Shown piece by piece: positions 7,678 through 16,136 of a DNA stretch of 64,000 bases. Every line of letters starts with the position of its first letter. Position 1 is the stretch's first letter. Source of the stretch: an uncultured bacterium (GTDB lineage: Bacteria > Patescibacteriota > Patescibacteriia > 2-12-FULL-60-25); NCBI GenBank assembly GCA_937949995.1, contig CALFEO010000001.1, positions 1 through 64,000 of the forward strand, read 5' to 3'. Made by a program: the position numbers and the translations under genes. The notes under the pieces are model-generated. The model worked only from the letters and a program-made list of their open reading frames with translations. It searched no databases and was not told where the DNA came from.

Positions 7678-9051
7678 TTACAATGAACTGATTTTTTGTT
7701 CAAACCATTGCTTTAGATTATCAAGTTGTACACGTTCTTGACTCATTGAATCTCTTTCTCTGACGGTTACCGCATTGTCATTTTCCGTTTCAAAATCAAC
7801 GGTCACGCAATAAGGCGTGCCTATTTCATCCTGCCTTCTGTATCTTTTTCCGATTGAACCCGTCTCATCATATTCTATACGATATTTACCGCGCAGCTCT
7901 TTCGCGATTTCATCGGCCTTTTGCTGCAAAGGTTCTTTTTTGGATAATGGCAAAATCGCGATTTGCACGGGAGCCAGATGGGCAGGCAAGCTCAACACAT
8001 ACCTGACATCAACTTCACCCGGATTGGCCGTCGGTGCCTCCTCCTCTTTATAAGCGCTAAGCAGCGTCGCCAAAAACGTTCTGTCAATTCCAAACGTAGG
8101 CTCTATCACATGAGGCAAAACTTTTTCGCCGGTGACGGAATCCGCAACCCTTAAATCAACTCCCGAAGCTTCCATGTGCCGCTTCAAATCAAAATCCGTT
8201 CTATATGCCAACCCATAAAGCTCTTTTAAACCAAAAGGATAATGATACTCGATATCTATTGTCCTTTTTGAATAATGTGCCAATTCATCCGCATCTATCT
8301 CGTGATAATAAACCTCTTCTTCTTTTATTCCCAACGATCTGATCCAATCTTTCATATCACTCAACCATTTTTCAAAAACCTCTTGCCACTCCGAATCATC
8401 TTTTGGCGGAGCTATAAAATATTCCATTTCCATCAAATTAAACTCTACTTGCCTAAAAAGATAATTACCCGCTGTAATCTCATTACGAAACGCTTTGCCG
8501 TATTGCGCTATTCCAAAAGGCAATTTAACCCGCATTGTATCCAATACATTTTTAAAATTCACAAACATACCTTGCGCAATTTCTCCACGCAAATATACGG
8601 GCTTCGCGTCTTGGGAAATCGGCCCGATATGAGTCTCAAACATCAAATTAAACGTCCTGGGTTCGGTAAGCTCTCCTTTGCATTTTGGACAAGGTAATTT
8701 AGAAACTTCGCTCACCTCGATCCCCTTTTCTTCGGCAAGATGATCGGCGCGAAATCTTTCTTTGCACTTCTTGCAATCTACCAAAGGATCCGTAAAATTA
8801 TCCACGTGGCCCGAAGCCTCCCAAACTTTGGGATTCATCAATATGGCCGAATCCATGCCAACCATATCCGACCTGGATTCCACAAACCGCTTCCACCAAG
8901 CATCGATGATATTTTTCTTTAATTGCGCGCCATAAGGGCCGTAATCCCAGGTATTCGCCAAACCTCCATATATCTCGGAACCGGGATAAACAAAACCTCT
9001 TCTCTTCAGAAGCGCAACCAATTTATCCATCTTATTTTCATTTTTTGACAT
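7678..9051 (-). CDS. glyQS: glycyl-tRNA synthetase (single-chain, alpha2 type)
   Basis: A 457-residue class II aminoacyl-tRNA synthetase of the single-chain kind found in archaea, eukaryotes and many bacteria. It has RRGFVYPGSEIYGGLANTWDYGPYG near the N-terminus, a Cys-rich insertion (CKKCKERF and CPKCKGELTEPR) likely to hold zinc, motif 2 FRNEITAGNYLFRQVEF, motif 3 PTFGIDRT, and a C-terminal anticodon-binding domain with YDETGSIGKRYRRQDEIGTPYC. The start MSKNENK at 9051 is preferred; the 17-residue extension translates an intergenic repeat. It heads the glyQS - M16 - tpiA - TPR operon. No T-box is seen upstream. Confidence 0.95.
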   Translation of the reverse strand: MSKNENKMDKLVALLKRRGFVYPGSEIYGGLANTWDYGPYGAQLKKNIIDAWWKRFVESRSDMVGMDSAILMNPKVWEASGHVDNFTDPLVDCKKCKERFRADHLAEEKGIEVSEVSKLPCPKCKGELTEPRTFNLMFETHIGPISQDAKPVYLRGEIAQGMFVNFKNVLDTMRVKLPFGIAQYGKAFRNEITAGNYLFRQVEFNLMEMEYFIAPPKDDSEWQEVFEKWLSDMKDWIRSLGIKEEEVYYHEIDADELAHYSKRTIDIEYHYPFGLKELYGLAYRTDFDLKRHMEASGVDLRVADSVTGEKVLPHVIEPTFGIDRTFLATLLSAYKEEEAPTANPGEVDVRYVLSLPAHLAPVQIAILPLSKKEPLQQKADEIAKELRGKYRIEYDETGSIGKRYRRQDEIGTPYCVTVDFETENDNAVTVRERDSMSQERVQLDNLKQWFEQKISSL

Positions 9052-9057
9052 ACTATA

Positions 9058-9386
9058 TATAAGCCACAAGCTACTAGCCGCAAGCCACCGGCTATCAATC
9101 AAGCGTTTATAACGTTTTTAACCCCGAAGAACTCATTTCATTCGTTTTCGGGGCAGGCTGTTCGTAACGAGTTAAGCGATATTCAGTCTAAAGTTCATCC
9201 CACAAAGTAACAAGTTCATCAAGTTTAAAGTTCATCAAGAGAAGCATGAGTAACTCTTGATAAACTTTAGACTTTCAACTTGATGAACTCCTGATTAACT
9301 CTTGACGAACTTTAGACTTTCAACTTGATGAACTCCTGATTAACTCTTGATGAACTTGTTACTTTTAACTTGATAAACTTAATTAA
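9058..9386. repeat. mixed intergenic repeat block (AGCTAGTGGCT, TAACGTTTTTAACCCCGAAGAA, family A)
   Basis: 9058-9095 holds the AGCTACTAGCCGCAAGCCACCGG type unit. 9105-9180 holds the 'ataacgttt...accccgaagaa...ttcggggcaggctgttcgtaacgagtt' unit, which recurs at 17810-17910 and 46620-46700. 9185-9385 holds a long family A array with several TTGATGAACT units. No gene is seen. Confidence 0.8.
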
Positions 9387-9941
9387 TTAAATCGACATTA
9401 CATCTTTTTCTTTTTGCTGAACCAGTTCTTCAACTTTTTTATTCGCTTTACTTACAGCTTCATCCAATTTTTCTTGATAAGAATATTTTTCATCTTCGGT
9501 TATGGTTTTAGCCTTTTCATCTTTAATGATTTGTTCGCGGACTTCTTCGCGGATATTTCGGATGGAAATTCTGGTTTGCTCCGCTTTTTGATTGATTAAC
9601 TTAACCAAATCTTTACGATTTTCCTCGGTCATTGGTGGCAAATTCAAATGTATGATTGTACCGGCTACTTTCGGAGTAATGCCTAAACCGGAACCCGTTA
9701 AGGCTTTTTCTATTTCTTTAACCAAATTTTTATCCCAAGGCTCAATTTGAATTGTTCGCGCATCCGGTATGGTTATCGAAGCCACGCCTTTTAAATCCAT
9801 GCTTTGGCCGTAAGCCTCGACTCTGATATCCTCAACCAATTCGGCCGTCGCACGATTGGTGCGCAAATTCTTTAAATCTTTCGCGAAATGGGCTAAAGTC
9901 TGGTCAAACCCCGACTCAGCCTCTTGTATGTAATTTGACAT
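9387..9941 (-). CDS. frr: ribosome recycling factor
   Basis: A 184-residue RRF, the standard length. With EF-G it splits the post-termination ribosome. It shows the conserved hinge and helix segments LRTNRATAELVEDIRVEAYG, PLPPMTEENRKDL-like NLPPMTEENRKDLVK, and the C-terminal helix IRNIREEVREQIIKDEKAKTITEDE. It is flanked by repeats upstream and the propeller lipoprotein on the other side. Confidence 0.96.
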   Translation of the reverse strand: MSNYIQEAESGFDQTLAHFAKDLKNLRTNRATAELVEDIRVEAYGQSMDLKGVASITIPDARTIQIEPWDKNLVKEIEKALTGSGLGITPKVAGTIIHLNLPPMTEENRKDLVKLINQKAEQTRISIRNIREEVREQIIKDEKAKTITEDEKYSYQEKLDEAVSKANKKVEELVQQKEKDVMSI

Positions 9942-10060
9942 ATATATGGAATAACATTTTGCACAATTTCGGGCATTTAGTCAATAAAAATTCAAAATTC
10001 GGCTCTTAATTACCGAACCTCCAACCCCTTCATGCATAACGCATTTCTTGGATATTTGAA

Positions 10061-11146
10061 TTATCTCTTTATTTTGGACGGCATGATTCCCAAATATGCC
10101 AGATTACCGTCGATCGGATCAATTAAGACAACAGCCCCATGGTTGGCCGTGGGTAATTTTTTTACTTCCCATGTCATACCCGCGTCTTGCGTAAACACAA
10201 GCGCCGTTGGACCGGTATAAACCATTTTTTTAGGATCATTGGGATCAACAGCCAAATCAGCGACTTTATTTTCGCCAATATCCGTGATTAACGGCATCGC
10301 CTCCCAAGTCGCTCCTTGATCCTTTGATTTGGCAATACCATCGCGATGCACCAAATATATCAAACCGACATCTACCGGATCCGGCACTACTTTTATCACT
10401 CTGCGCGCATTCCCTATATCTCCGAATTCTTTTCGAATCTGCAGCCAAGTCACACCCGCATCCAAACTCTTCCAGATACCGTCTCCATCCGTACCCGCAT
10501 ATACCAACCGAGAGTCATGCGGGCTGATAACCAAAGATGAAACCGATGCATTGACACGTTTTATAACCGCCCAAGACTCACCTTCATCCGCGGACTTGAA
10601 GATATCACCATTACTGGTTCCGGCGTAAATAAGAGTGGGATTAAACCAATCCACAACTATTTGCGTAAACGAAACATCGGTGCGCGGATCAAAAAACTTA
10701 ACCTCCCAATCTCTGCCGCAAGTTTTCGTTTTGTAAACTTTATTTCCGCTGACCGTATACAAAGTACACTTATTCTTGGAGTCAACCGCCACGGCTTTAA
10801 CATTTTTTGCTTCCAATGCCTCGGATCTGCGCCAAGAGTCCCCGCCATCGTATGAATATATAAGCCCATTTTCGATTGTACCCAAATATATTGCCAATCT
10901 ATCTTGCGGATCCATTGTTATAAACTGGACGCCGAATTCCGCGGCCGCGGGTGTAAGAGTCGCCCCTTCCACATAAGCCAATTTGTGCACCCAAGTTTGC
11001 CCTCTATCCGAAGTTTTCCAAACCCCCATATCCGGCCCGGCCGTAGAGGTACTCTTTTTAGGAGCGAAACATCCTTGCCCCAATAAAGGCAGTATTAAAA
11101 ATAATGCCAAAACCCAAACAATATTTTTTGAGATATTATTTTTCAT
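10061..11146 (-). CDS. lipoprotein with BNR/YCF48-like beta-propeller
   Basis: A 361-residue secreted lipoprotein. The signal peptide ends in the lipobox LLGQGC (cleavage before Cys26). The mature part is built of repeated blades carrying the Asp-box pattern S-x-D-x-G-x-T-W: TSDRGQTW, YSDGGDSW-like YSYDGGDSW, SADEGESW, SLDAGVTW, SKDQGATW and TQDAGMTW, six to seven copies. Such sialidase/sortilin/YCF48-type propellers are usually binding platforms. No catalytic residues are evident. It is probably displayed on the outer face of the cytoplasmic membrane. Confidence 0.85.
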   Translation of the reverse strand: MKNNISKNIVWVLALFLILPLLGQGCFAPKKSTSTAGPDMGVWKTSDRGQTWVHKLAYVEGATLTPAAAEFGVQFITMDPQDRLAIYLGTIENGLIYSYDGGDSWRRSEALEAKNVKAVAVDSKNKCTLYTVSGNKVYKTKTCGRDWEVKFFDPRTDVSFTQIVVDWFNPTLIYAGTSNGDIFKSADEGESWAVIKRVNASVSSLVISPHDSRLVYAGTDGDGIWKSLDAGVTWLQIRKEFGDIGNARRVIKVVPDPVDVGLIYLVHRDGIAKSKDQGATWEAMPLITDIGENKVADLAVDPNDPKKMVYTGPTALVFTQDAGMTWEVKKLPTANHGAVVLIDPIDGNLAYLGIMPSKIKR

Positions 11147-11164
11147 ATAATCCCATTATACACT

Positions 11165-11315
11165 ATAACGACAATTCAGTCATAACGGCGTAACGAGCAA
11201 TCAGTTCATCAAGATAAAAGTAAAAAGATTATCCCACTACGCCTCAACGGCTTCGCGGGACAGGTCAAGAGAAGCTAAAGTTGCTCTTGATGAACTTTTA
11301 ACTTTATGAACTTTA
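11165..11315. repeat. family A repeat with CCTGTCCCGCGAAGC unit
   Basis: Inverted TTCATCAAG / CTTGATGAA units at 11196-11310 flank 'atcccactacgcctcaacggcttcgcgggacagg', the reverse complement of the unit at 450-485. The border lies right at the stop of holB. Confidence 0.75.
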
Positions 11316-12245
11316 TTAACGTTGCCGTAGGCTGGCCGGATAAGCCCTCGGCAATCCTGTTGGTAACCGCAATTGATCTTGTGACATCTGAACCGCAGAG
11401 CCTTCCAATAAAATTCTTGGATTTATGGGTCCATTGAGTGCGGAGATAGCATCCAAAATCCCCTGCCCCAAAATCAAACTTTTTTTGGTGTCCGTAATCA
11501 TTATACTTCGCAACTCTTCCATACAAGCATTCAAAGCATCATTCCAACCTTCGCGAGACTCCTCTTGCTCTTCAGCGATTCGCCTTAACTCATCAATTGC
11601 CGCCAATCTCGCTCCCAAACTTTTTGCCAATACAAAATCTTTAGCCGCCCGCCTATACGGAGTCAATGCATCGCTTTCCATCAAAGCCAAACCCGGCTTG
11701 CCTCTGGCCGAGCTTGCTAAAATCTTAGCCTTGGCATCATCCTTTCCACCGGCGATCAAAGCCGAACAAATCTCATTCTCCGCAACCAATCCCATCTTCA
11801 CATGAACCATTCTGCTGAAAATCGTACTCGGTATTGCTGATAGTTGCTCGGCAATACCAACAAACACGGCATCAGCCGGCGGATCTTCCATTACTTTCAG
11901 CAAAGAATTAAACCCTTCTTGATTCAACCAATCTATTCTGGGCAAATAAACAATCATCCTGCTCGCAATTTGCGGCCTCTCGTGCAATCTGGCTCTGGCT
12001 GTACGAACTGTTTTTACTCCCACTTCTTTTTTTCCTTCCTCTGGCAACAAAACAATCACATCCGGATGCGTTTCCAACGGCCTGACTTCATCCAATTCCG
12101 CCAATCCGCGCACAAACTTTTCCGCCAACATGGTTTTCCCGATATGCATCGGCCCGCTGAATAAATACGCAAAAGCCGGCCTCTCAACCCATAGCGGCAA
12201 CATCTTCTTAACATTCTCATGCCCAATAACCCCGTTCAAATTCAT
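11316..12245 (-). CDS. holB: DNA polymerase III delta prime subunit
   Basis: A 309-residue AAA+ clamp-loader protein. It has Walker A GPMHIGKT (31-38), HPDVIVL typical of delta prime, RIDWLNQEGFNSLLKVMEDPPADAVFVGI (the sensor-1 region including LLKVMEDPP), and SRMVHV for the SRC-like motif. The usual zinc module after Walker A (four Cys) is absent, which is known in reduced versions. It helps load the beta clamp with DnaX and delta. The last residues run into a repeat-like segment. Its DnaE partner is at 32937. Confidence 0.88.
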   Translation of the reverse strand: MNLNGVIGHENVKKMLPLWVERPAFAYLFSGPMHIGKTMLAEKFVRGLAELDEVRPLETHPDVIVLLPEEGKKEVGVKTVRTARARLHERPQIASRMIVYLPRIDWLNQEGFNSLLKVMEDPPADAVFVGIAEQLSAIPSTIFSRMVHVKMGLVAENEICSALIAGGKDDAKAKILASSARGKPGLALMESDALTPYRRAAKDFVLAKSLGARLAAIDELRRIAEEQEESREGWNDALNACMEELRSIMITDTKKSLILGQGILDAISALNGPINPRILLEGSAVQMSQDQLRLPTGLPRAYPASLRQR

Positions 12246-12254
12246 ACCCCAGAG

Positions 12255-12392
12255 CTTACCATAGGCTAGAGGCTGGAGGCTAGAGGGTTAGCACAACCCC
12301 CAACCCCCCTTATCAGGGGGCTGTTATTTGGTTTACGAGCCCCTGATAAGGGGTTGGGGTTGTGCCGGTTAGCTCGTAGCTGGTGGCTTAAT
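12255..12392. repeat. inverted repeat GCACAACCCC...GGGGTTGTGC flanked by AGCTAGTGGCT units
   Basis: Arms at about 12291-12325 and 12333-12365 (core cccttatcaggggg against cccctgataagggg) form a long imperfect palindrome. The right half recurs at 14281-14333, and a weaker copy lies at 13871-13905. It is bounded by 'ggctggaggctagag' and 'gctcgtagctggtggctt' units. Confidence 0.75.
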
Positions 12393-12416
12393 AAAAAAAC
12401 CGACATTGCTGTCGGC
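12393..12416 (-). terminator. rho-independent terminator of the 12432 gene
   Basis: The minus strand gives the stem CCGACA, loop GCAA, stem TGTCGG, then seven T residues, 16 bases after the stop codon. Confidence 0.85.
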
Positions 12417-12431
12417 CTCCTGCAACTGTTG

Positions 12432-13727
12432 TTACAGGAAAGGAACGTTTTCGATGCCGATTCCAAACAGAACCGGCGCGTCAAACCTGCCTTGCACAGG
12501 TTCGAACTTCGGGTCAAGGATGCCATGCCGGCCATAACGATAACCGGCTCCCACCCTGCCCAAAAGGTACAAATTGAAACCCTTCACACCATCACTCGAT
12601 TCATTGAGGTTCGCGATATTCAACCGCCCCTCAACTTGCGGACCGATCCAGAACAGACGCCCTTGTTGAACATCAGTTCGGCTGTAGCGATGAGTACCGG
12701 CACCCACGGAGATGCTTCCCGGCTCCGCCGAATAGCGGTATCCGCCAAAAAGATGCATTTCGAGCATACTCCTGTCGAAGTAATCGGCTGATTTGCCGCC
12801 GCCGAAAACCACGACCGCCCGATGCCTGCCATTGGCCGACAAAGACGGATACAAACCCGCTTCCAAGCCTCCGGCGTACATGAACTCATCGTAAAGGGTA
12901 AAAGATTGGAAAGTGAAGTAAGGATTCACACTCCAACCCATAAGCGCCGGTTCGATGCGCGCGGTTTTGCCTTTCTTGACCTCTTCGGCCAAACCCATGG
13001 CCGCGCTGGCCATTGCCTCCGCATTATCCATACGCTTTTCCAAGCTGTTCATTCTTTCGTTGAACAGCTCAGCGTATTCGATAATGCGCTTACTCATTTG
13101 ATGCAAACGATCGTTGTAGCCCACCAATGTCGTATCGATGTGCTTGAGCAAAGCAATCTGCGCTTCGCGCTGATTCAGAATATCGGCAGGCACAGATTCG
13201 CCTTGACTCGCAAATCCTTGCGCCTTTTTTTCCAAATCGTTCAATCTGGATTCGGCTGCCAAGATCTGCTCGTACAAGGACTGATGCGTATAGCAAAACT
13301 TTTCGGTCCCACCCGGCTCGGTCAGGTAAAAACCATCAACCGCTTTACAAGCATCCTGCCTTGTGACAGACCTTCTTGCTGCCGGCTTTTTTACCGGAAC
13401 CGGCGAATCACCGGCGGAATCCGGCTTATCACTCTTATCCGCCGGCGGACAATTGGAGGGGCAATGATTGGTTACACCCTCATAACAAGCGCCCAGCAAA
13501 GCACTGGCCGCACTGCGCTCACCGGCGGAAAGCGAACTCTCCGAACAAGCGCCAATATTTCCGCAAAGCACAGTAATGTCACGATGTGATTCATCGAAGC
13601 AAATCAGCTTCAATTGTGCCTCACAAGCCTTGATGCACTGATCCAAACCCGAATCCGCAGCTTGCGCTCCGGTTGCAAACAAAAGCGCCGCAGCACCTAC
13701 CACAAAACCGATAATTCGCTGATACAT
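12432..13727 (-). CDS. exported coiled-coil protein with beta-rich C-terminus, unknown function
   Basis: A 431-residue secreted protein. The signal peptide is residues 1-24 (cleavage near AQA-AD). A Cys-rich region follows (about ten Cys in QCIKACEAQLKLICF through HCPSNCPP), then a Pro/Lys linker. Residues about 150-250 form a coiled coil (AESRLNDLEKKAQ, LFNERMNSLEKRMDNAEAM). The last 170 residues are rich in alternating aromatic and glycine strands (YFTFQSFTLYDEFMYAGG, LFGGYRYSAEPGSISVGAG), resembling a small beta-barrel. The layout matches the gene at 16137-17405. The start is ATG at 13727 with AAGGAG seven bases upstream. GC content is visibly higher than in neighbours. The function is unknown. 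Confidence 0.78.
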   Translation of the reverse strand: MYQRIIGFVVGAAALLFATGAQAADSGLDQCIKACEAQLKLICFDESHRDITVLCGNIGACSESSLSAGERSAASALLGACYEGVTNHCPSNCPPADKSDKPDSAGDSPVPVKKPAARRSVTRQDACKAVDGFYLTEPGGTEKFCYTHQSLYEQILAAESRLNDLEKKAQGFASQGESVPADILNQREAQIALLKHIDTTLVGYNDRLHQMSKRIIEYAELFNERMNSLEKRMDNAEAMASAAMGLAEEVKKGKTARIEPALMGWSVNPYFTFQSFTLYDEFMYAGGLEAGLYPSLSANGRHRAVVVFGGGKSADYFDRSMLEMHLFGGYRYSAEPGSISVGAGTHRYSRTDVQQGRLFWIGPQVEGRLNIANLNESSDGVKGFNLYLLGRVGAGYRYGRHGILDPKFEPVQGRFDAPVLFGIGIENVPFL

Positions 13728-13778
13728 TTCCAAACTCCTTTTTTTCTCTTTATGAGTGAAAGTCCGATTTCTCTGCTC

Positions 13779-13807
13779 ATTAAGGCAATTTTTCCCACTT
13801 TTGTCAA
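13779..13807 (-). promoter_or_regulatory. sigma70-type promoter of the 12432 gene
   Basis: TTGACA (13807-13802), a 17-base spacer, then CTTAAT (13784-13779), about 50 bases before the start codon. The -35 is perfect; the -10 matches 4 of 6. Confidence 0.6.
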
Positions 13808-13864
13808 GTATAAAACCCCCATCAACCCAAAAAACCGCTAAATTGAACTGTATTCAGCTATCAG

Positions 13865-14365
13865 CCACTTGGCACAACCCTAAATCCCTTATCAGGGACT
13901 TGCGAACAAACAAAACTAAAAAAACCGTCTTCGTAGGGATAAACCTTGCGAAGTCCTGAGAAGCTTTAGCGTAGAAGGATGTTTATCCGTGCCAAACAGA
14001 CCGTTACTTCAGTACGGATAAACACGAGGTTTATCCCTACGAAAATCAATTCGTCATTCCCTCGTCCTCCATCGTCATTCCCTCGTCCTCCATCGTCATT
14101 CCCTCGTCCTCCATCGTCATTCCCTCGAAGGAGGGAATCCACAAAGCCGGTAATAACAGTGTAGATTTCTCACATCCGATGCGCCTAAGGAGCAGAAATG
14201 ACAAACTATAGCTAGCAACTAGAAGCTAGTGACTTGAGGCTGAAAGTGGCTGATGCGCCTAAGGAGCAGAAATGACGAACTTGGGGGCTGTTGTTTGGTT
14301 CATAAGCCCCTGATAAGGGGTTGGGGTTGTGCCAATAAACTAGCAACTAGAAGCTAGTGGCTTAA
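13865..14365. repeat. intergenic repeat block of four families
   Basis: The 730-base gap contains, in order: a GGCACAACCC / CCTTATCAGGG unit (13871-13905); a family B element (13933-14045) with inverted arms GTAGGGATAAACC and GGTTTATCCCTAC; tandem 'cgtcattccctcgtcctccat' units ending in ATTCCCTCGAAGGAGGGAAT (14051-14150); two 'ccgatgcgcctaaggagcagaaatgac' units (about 14175 and 14248); AGCTAGTGGCT units; and a copy of the GGGGTTGTGC half-palindrome (14281-14333). No gene is seen. Confidence 0.8.
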
Positions 14366-14370
14366 AAAGA

Positions 14371-14403
14371 AAAACCCCCTCAAGCAAGTGCTCAAAGGGG
14401 TTT
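14371..14403 (-). terminator. rho-independent terminator of the MopE-like gene
   Basis: The minus strand reads AAACCCC, TTTGAGCACTTGCTTGA, GGGGGTTTTTC. The stem pairs AAACCCC with GGGGTTT and the inner TTGAGCA with TGCTTGA, followed by a T-rich tract. Confidence 0.75.
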
Positions 14404-14465
14404 AGGACATAAAAAGTACATTAAGATTTTTGCCGATCTTGTCGGCTGGGGTGACTCGCCCGTGA

Positions 14466-15935
14466 TTATTGGACCGGGCGAGAGTTGTAGTAGGGGAAAG
14501 ATCCCGATGCTTCGCAACTCTGAGTGCCGGACGGCTTCATGACGCCGTTGGACTCCCATCGCTGCTGCATCGGAACTCCATCCTTCCACAGGCGCACCGT
14601 GCAGAGCAGCGTAATCGCGTGCCCTTGCATGGCATCCACCTGCGAAGGCGTAACGCACGGCGCCGGGGCATTCCCCGAGCCGTCGCCGGCGTACCGGCCG
14701 AAGCCCACGAACCCCTGTCCCACGAACGTGGGAAAATCAGGGGCGGGAATCTCGAACGTGCAGGCGGTCTTACGCGTGCCGGTCGAAACACAACCGGTCA
14801 ACGGACCGTAAGCCCTTCCTGCCCAAGACCCCTCGGGCTGGGGTGATTGCGCCCACGTTTGGGCCTCGCAATCCACCTCGTACTTGACCGTGACCTTGGT
14901 ATTGGTGGAACCGCAGACATTGTCCTCGTCCACCAACCCATCACAGTCGTCGTCCTTCTGATTGCAAACCTCGACTGCGTCGGGATGCACACCCGAGTCG
15001 TTGTCGTTGCAATCAAGCTCGTCCGACTTCTGCGCCCTCCAACCGCTGGGCGGATTGGAGTTCGTCGAAGTCATCGTTTCGTTAGTCGTGTACTCGTCTC
15101 CATCCGCATCGCGGTAGAACGTGTACACGGTGGATTGGCAAGAGGCGTGACTGGCGCAGGATGAATCCTCGCAGTCCGTCTTGTCATTGCAGTTGTTGTC
15201 GATGTCGTCCGTGCAAACCTCGGTTGCACCGGGATGCACGTCCGGATCGGTATCGTCACAGTCACCGGCGATACTCACGTATCCAGCCGGCTTCTGCACC
15301 GCCACCTTGGTACGATCGGGGTTTCCGTACGAGTCATCGTCAGAATCCTCGTACCAAGTCTGCGGAGAACCGCAGACATCCCCCTCGTCGACCTGTCCGT
15401 CGCAGTCATTATCTTCCCCGTCGCACACTTCCTTGGCGCCGGGATAGGACGAAGCGTTGCCGTCGTCGCAGTCATCGTTGTTGCCAACGTGACCGGACGG
15501 CGGGTTGGTGCCGGTCACCGGATCCGCTTCCGCGTCTCCGTACTCGTCACCATCCTCGTCCGGATAGTACTCGCAGACACACTGCTCGTACTCCCCGTCC
15601 ACGCACTCTTGCGTACCGCTCGTGCCGTCGGGGCACTCGCAGTCGCGCATGGCCCCTTCGGGCTCGCACTCGGGGCTCGCGCCCCCCGTGCCTCCGGTTG
15701 CTCCTGTGCCTCCGGTTCCGCCGATTCCACCGGTCGCTCCCGTGCCTCCGGTTTCGGTTCCGCCGGTTCCACCGGTTTCACCTCCACCCGAACCACCCGA
15801 GCCCGCCTCACCCGCACTCCCGGCCGTTCCGCCGGTCGCACTGAGTTCGGCCAAGTCACCCGTCTCACTCACGCAGCCCATGAGACCAAAAGTCATCACG
15901 AGCACCCAGACCAACAAAAGATTCCAGCTCTTCAT
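14466..15935 (-). CDS. MopE-like lipoprotein with repeated putative metal-binding motifs
   Basis: A 489-residue lipoprotein. The lipobox is FGLMGC (Cys21). Residues about 40-90 are an extreme Gly/Thr linker (GGTGGTETGGTGATGG). Four repeats then follow of the type D-x-D-x-D-x-Y, DCDD, P-G-A-x-E-V-C-D-G-x-D-N-D-C-D-G-x-V-D-E, the pattern of the 'putative metal-binding motif' (MopE) repeats common in myxobacterial and other deltaproteobacterial surface proteins. The C-terminal 140 residues are a separate Cys-containing domain (VTVKYEVDCEAQTW). The Asp spacing suggests calcium binding. It is very GC-rich and differs in codon choice from the adjoining genes, so acquisition by transfer is likely. 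An AGGAAGAGAAG-type RBS precedes the ATG. Confidence 0.88.
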   Translation of the reverse strand: MKSWNLLLVWVLVMTFGLMGCVSETGDLAELSATGGTAGSAGEAGSGGSGGGETGGTGGTETGGTGATGGIGGTGGTGATGGTGGASPECEPEGAMRDCECPDGTSGTQECVDGEYEQCVCEYYPDEDGDEYGDAEADPVTGTNPPSGHVGNNDDCDDGNASSYPGAKEVCDGEDNDCDGQVDEGDVCGSPQTWYEDSDDDSYGNPDRTKVAVQKPAGYVSIAGDCDDTDPDVHPGATEVCTDDIDNNCNDKTDCEDSSCASHASCQSTVYTFYRDADGDEYTTNETMTSTNSNPPSGWRAQKSDELDCNDNDSGVHPDAVEVCNQKDDDCDGLVDEDNVCGSTNTKVTVKYEVDCEAQTWAQSPQPEGSWAGRAYGPLTGCVSTGTRKTACTFEIPAPDFPTFVGQGFVGFGRYAGDGSGNAPAPCVTPSQVDAMQGHAITLLCTVRLWKDGVPMQQRWESNGVMKPSGTQSCEASGSFPYYNSRPVQ

Positions 15936-16067
15936 CTTCTCTTCCTTTCTTTCTTTGTCGATGTTCCTACCCCGCTACGAGCGAGGTATTTGTTAGTTTA
16001 GTTAGACCGAAATGCTTCCGGCCCAAAACTTCAATCATTTGTTATTGATTAAAGTCTTGGAAAGAAG

Positions 16068-16091
16068 GGGCGAATCAAGGTTGATCCGCCC
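16068..16091 (-). terminator. probable terminator of the 16137 gene
   Basis: The minus strand has the stem GGGCGGATCA / TGATTCGCCC (one G-T pair) with a short CCT-type loop, then CTTCTTTCC. The T tract is interrupted, so confidence is moderate. Confidence 0.55.
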
Positions 16092-16136
16092 GGTTAACGT
16101 TTACCCCCTCCGATGGATCATCGAGGGAGCTTAGAA

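Noticed and set aside
9052..9386. T-box before glyQS
   Set aside because: No GGTGG(A/T)ACC motif is present; the gap is filled by repeat families.
12822..13589. Plus-strand 255-residue frame opposite the 12432 gene
   Set aside because: It is a shadow frame; the minus-strand gene has signal peptide, RBS, promoter and terminator.
14051..14150. CRISPR-like direct repeats (cgtcattccctcgtcctccat)
   Set aside because: Units are joined with no unique spacers, are shorter than 25 bases, and no cas gene is present.
15161..16001. Long plus-strand open frames opposite the MopE-like gene (up to 255 residues)
   Set aside because: They arise because the GC-rich, Gly/Asp-repeat gene leaves the opposite frames free of stops. 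Their products are Arg/Pro/His- or Val/Arg-rich with no domains.
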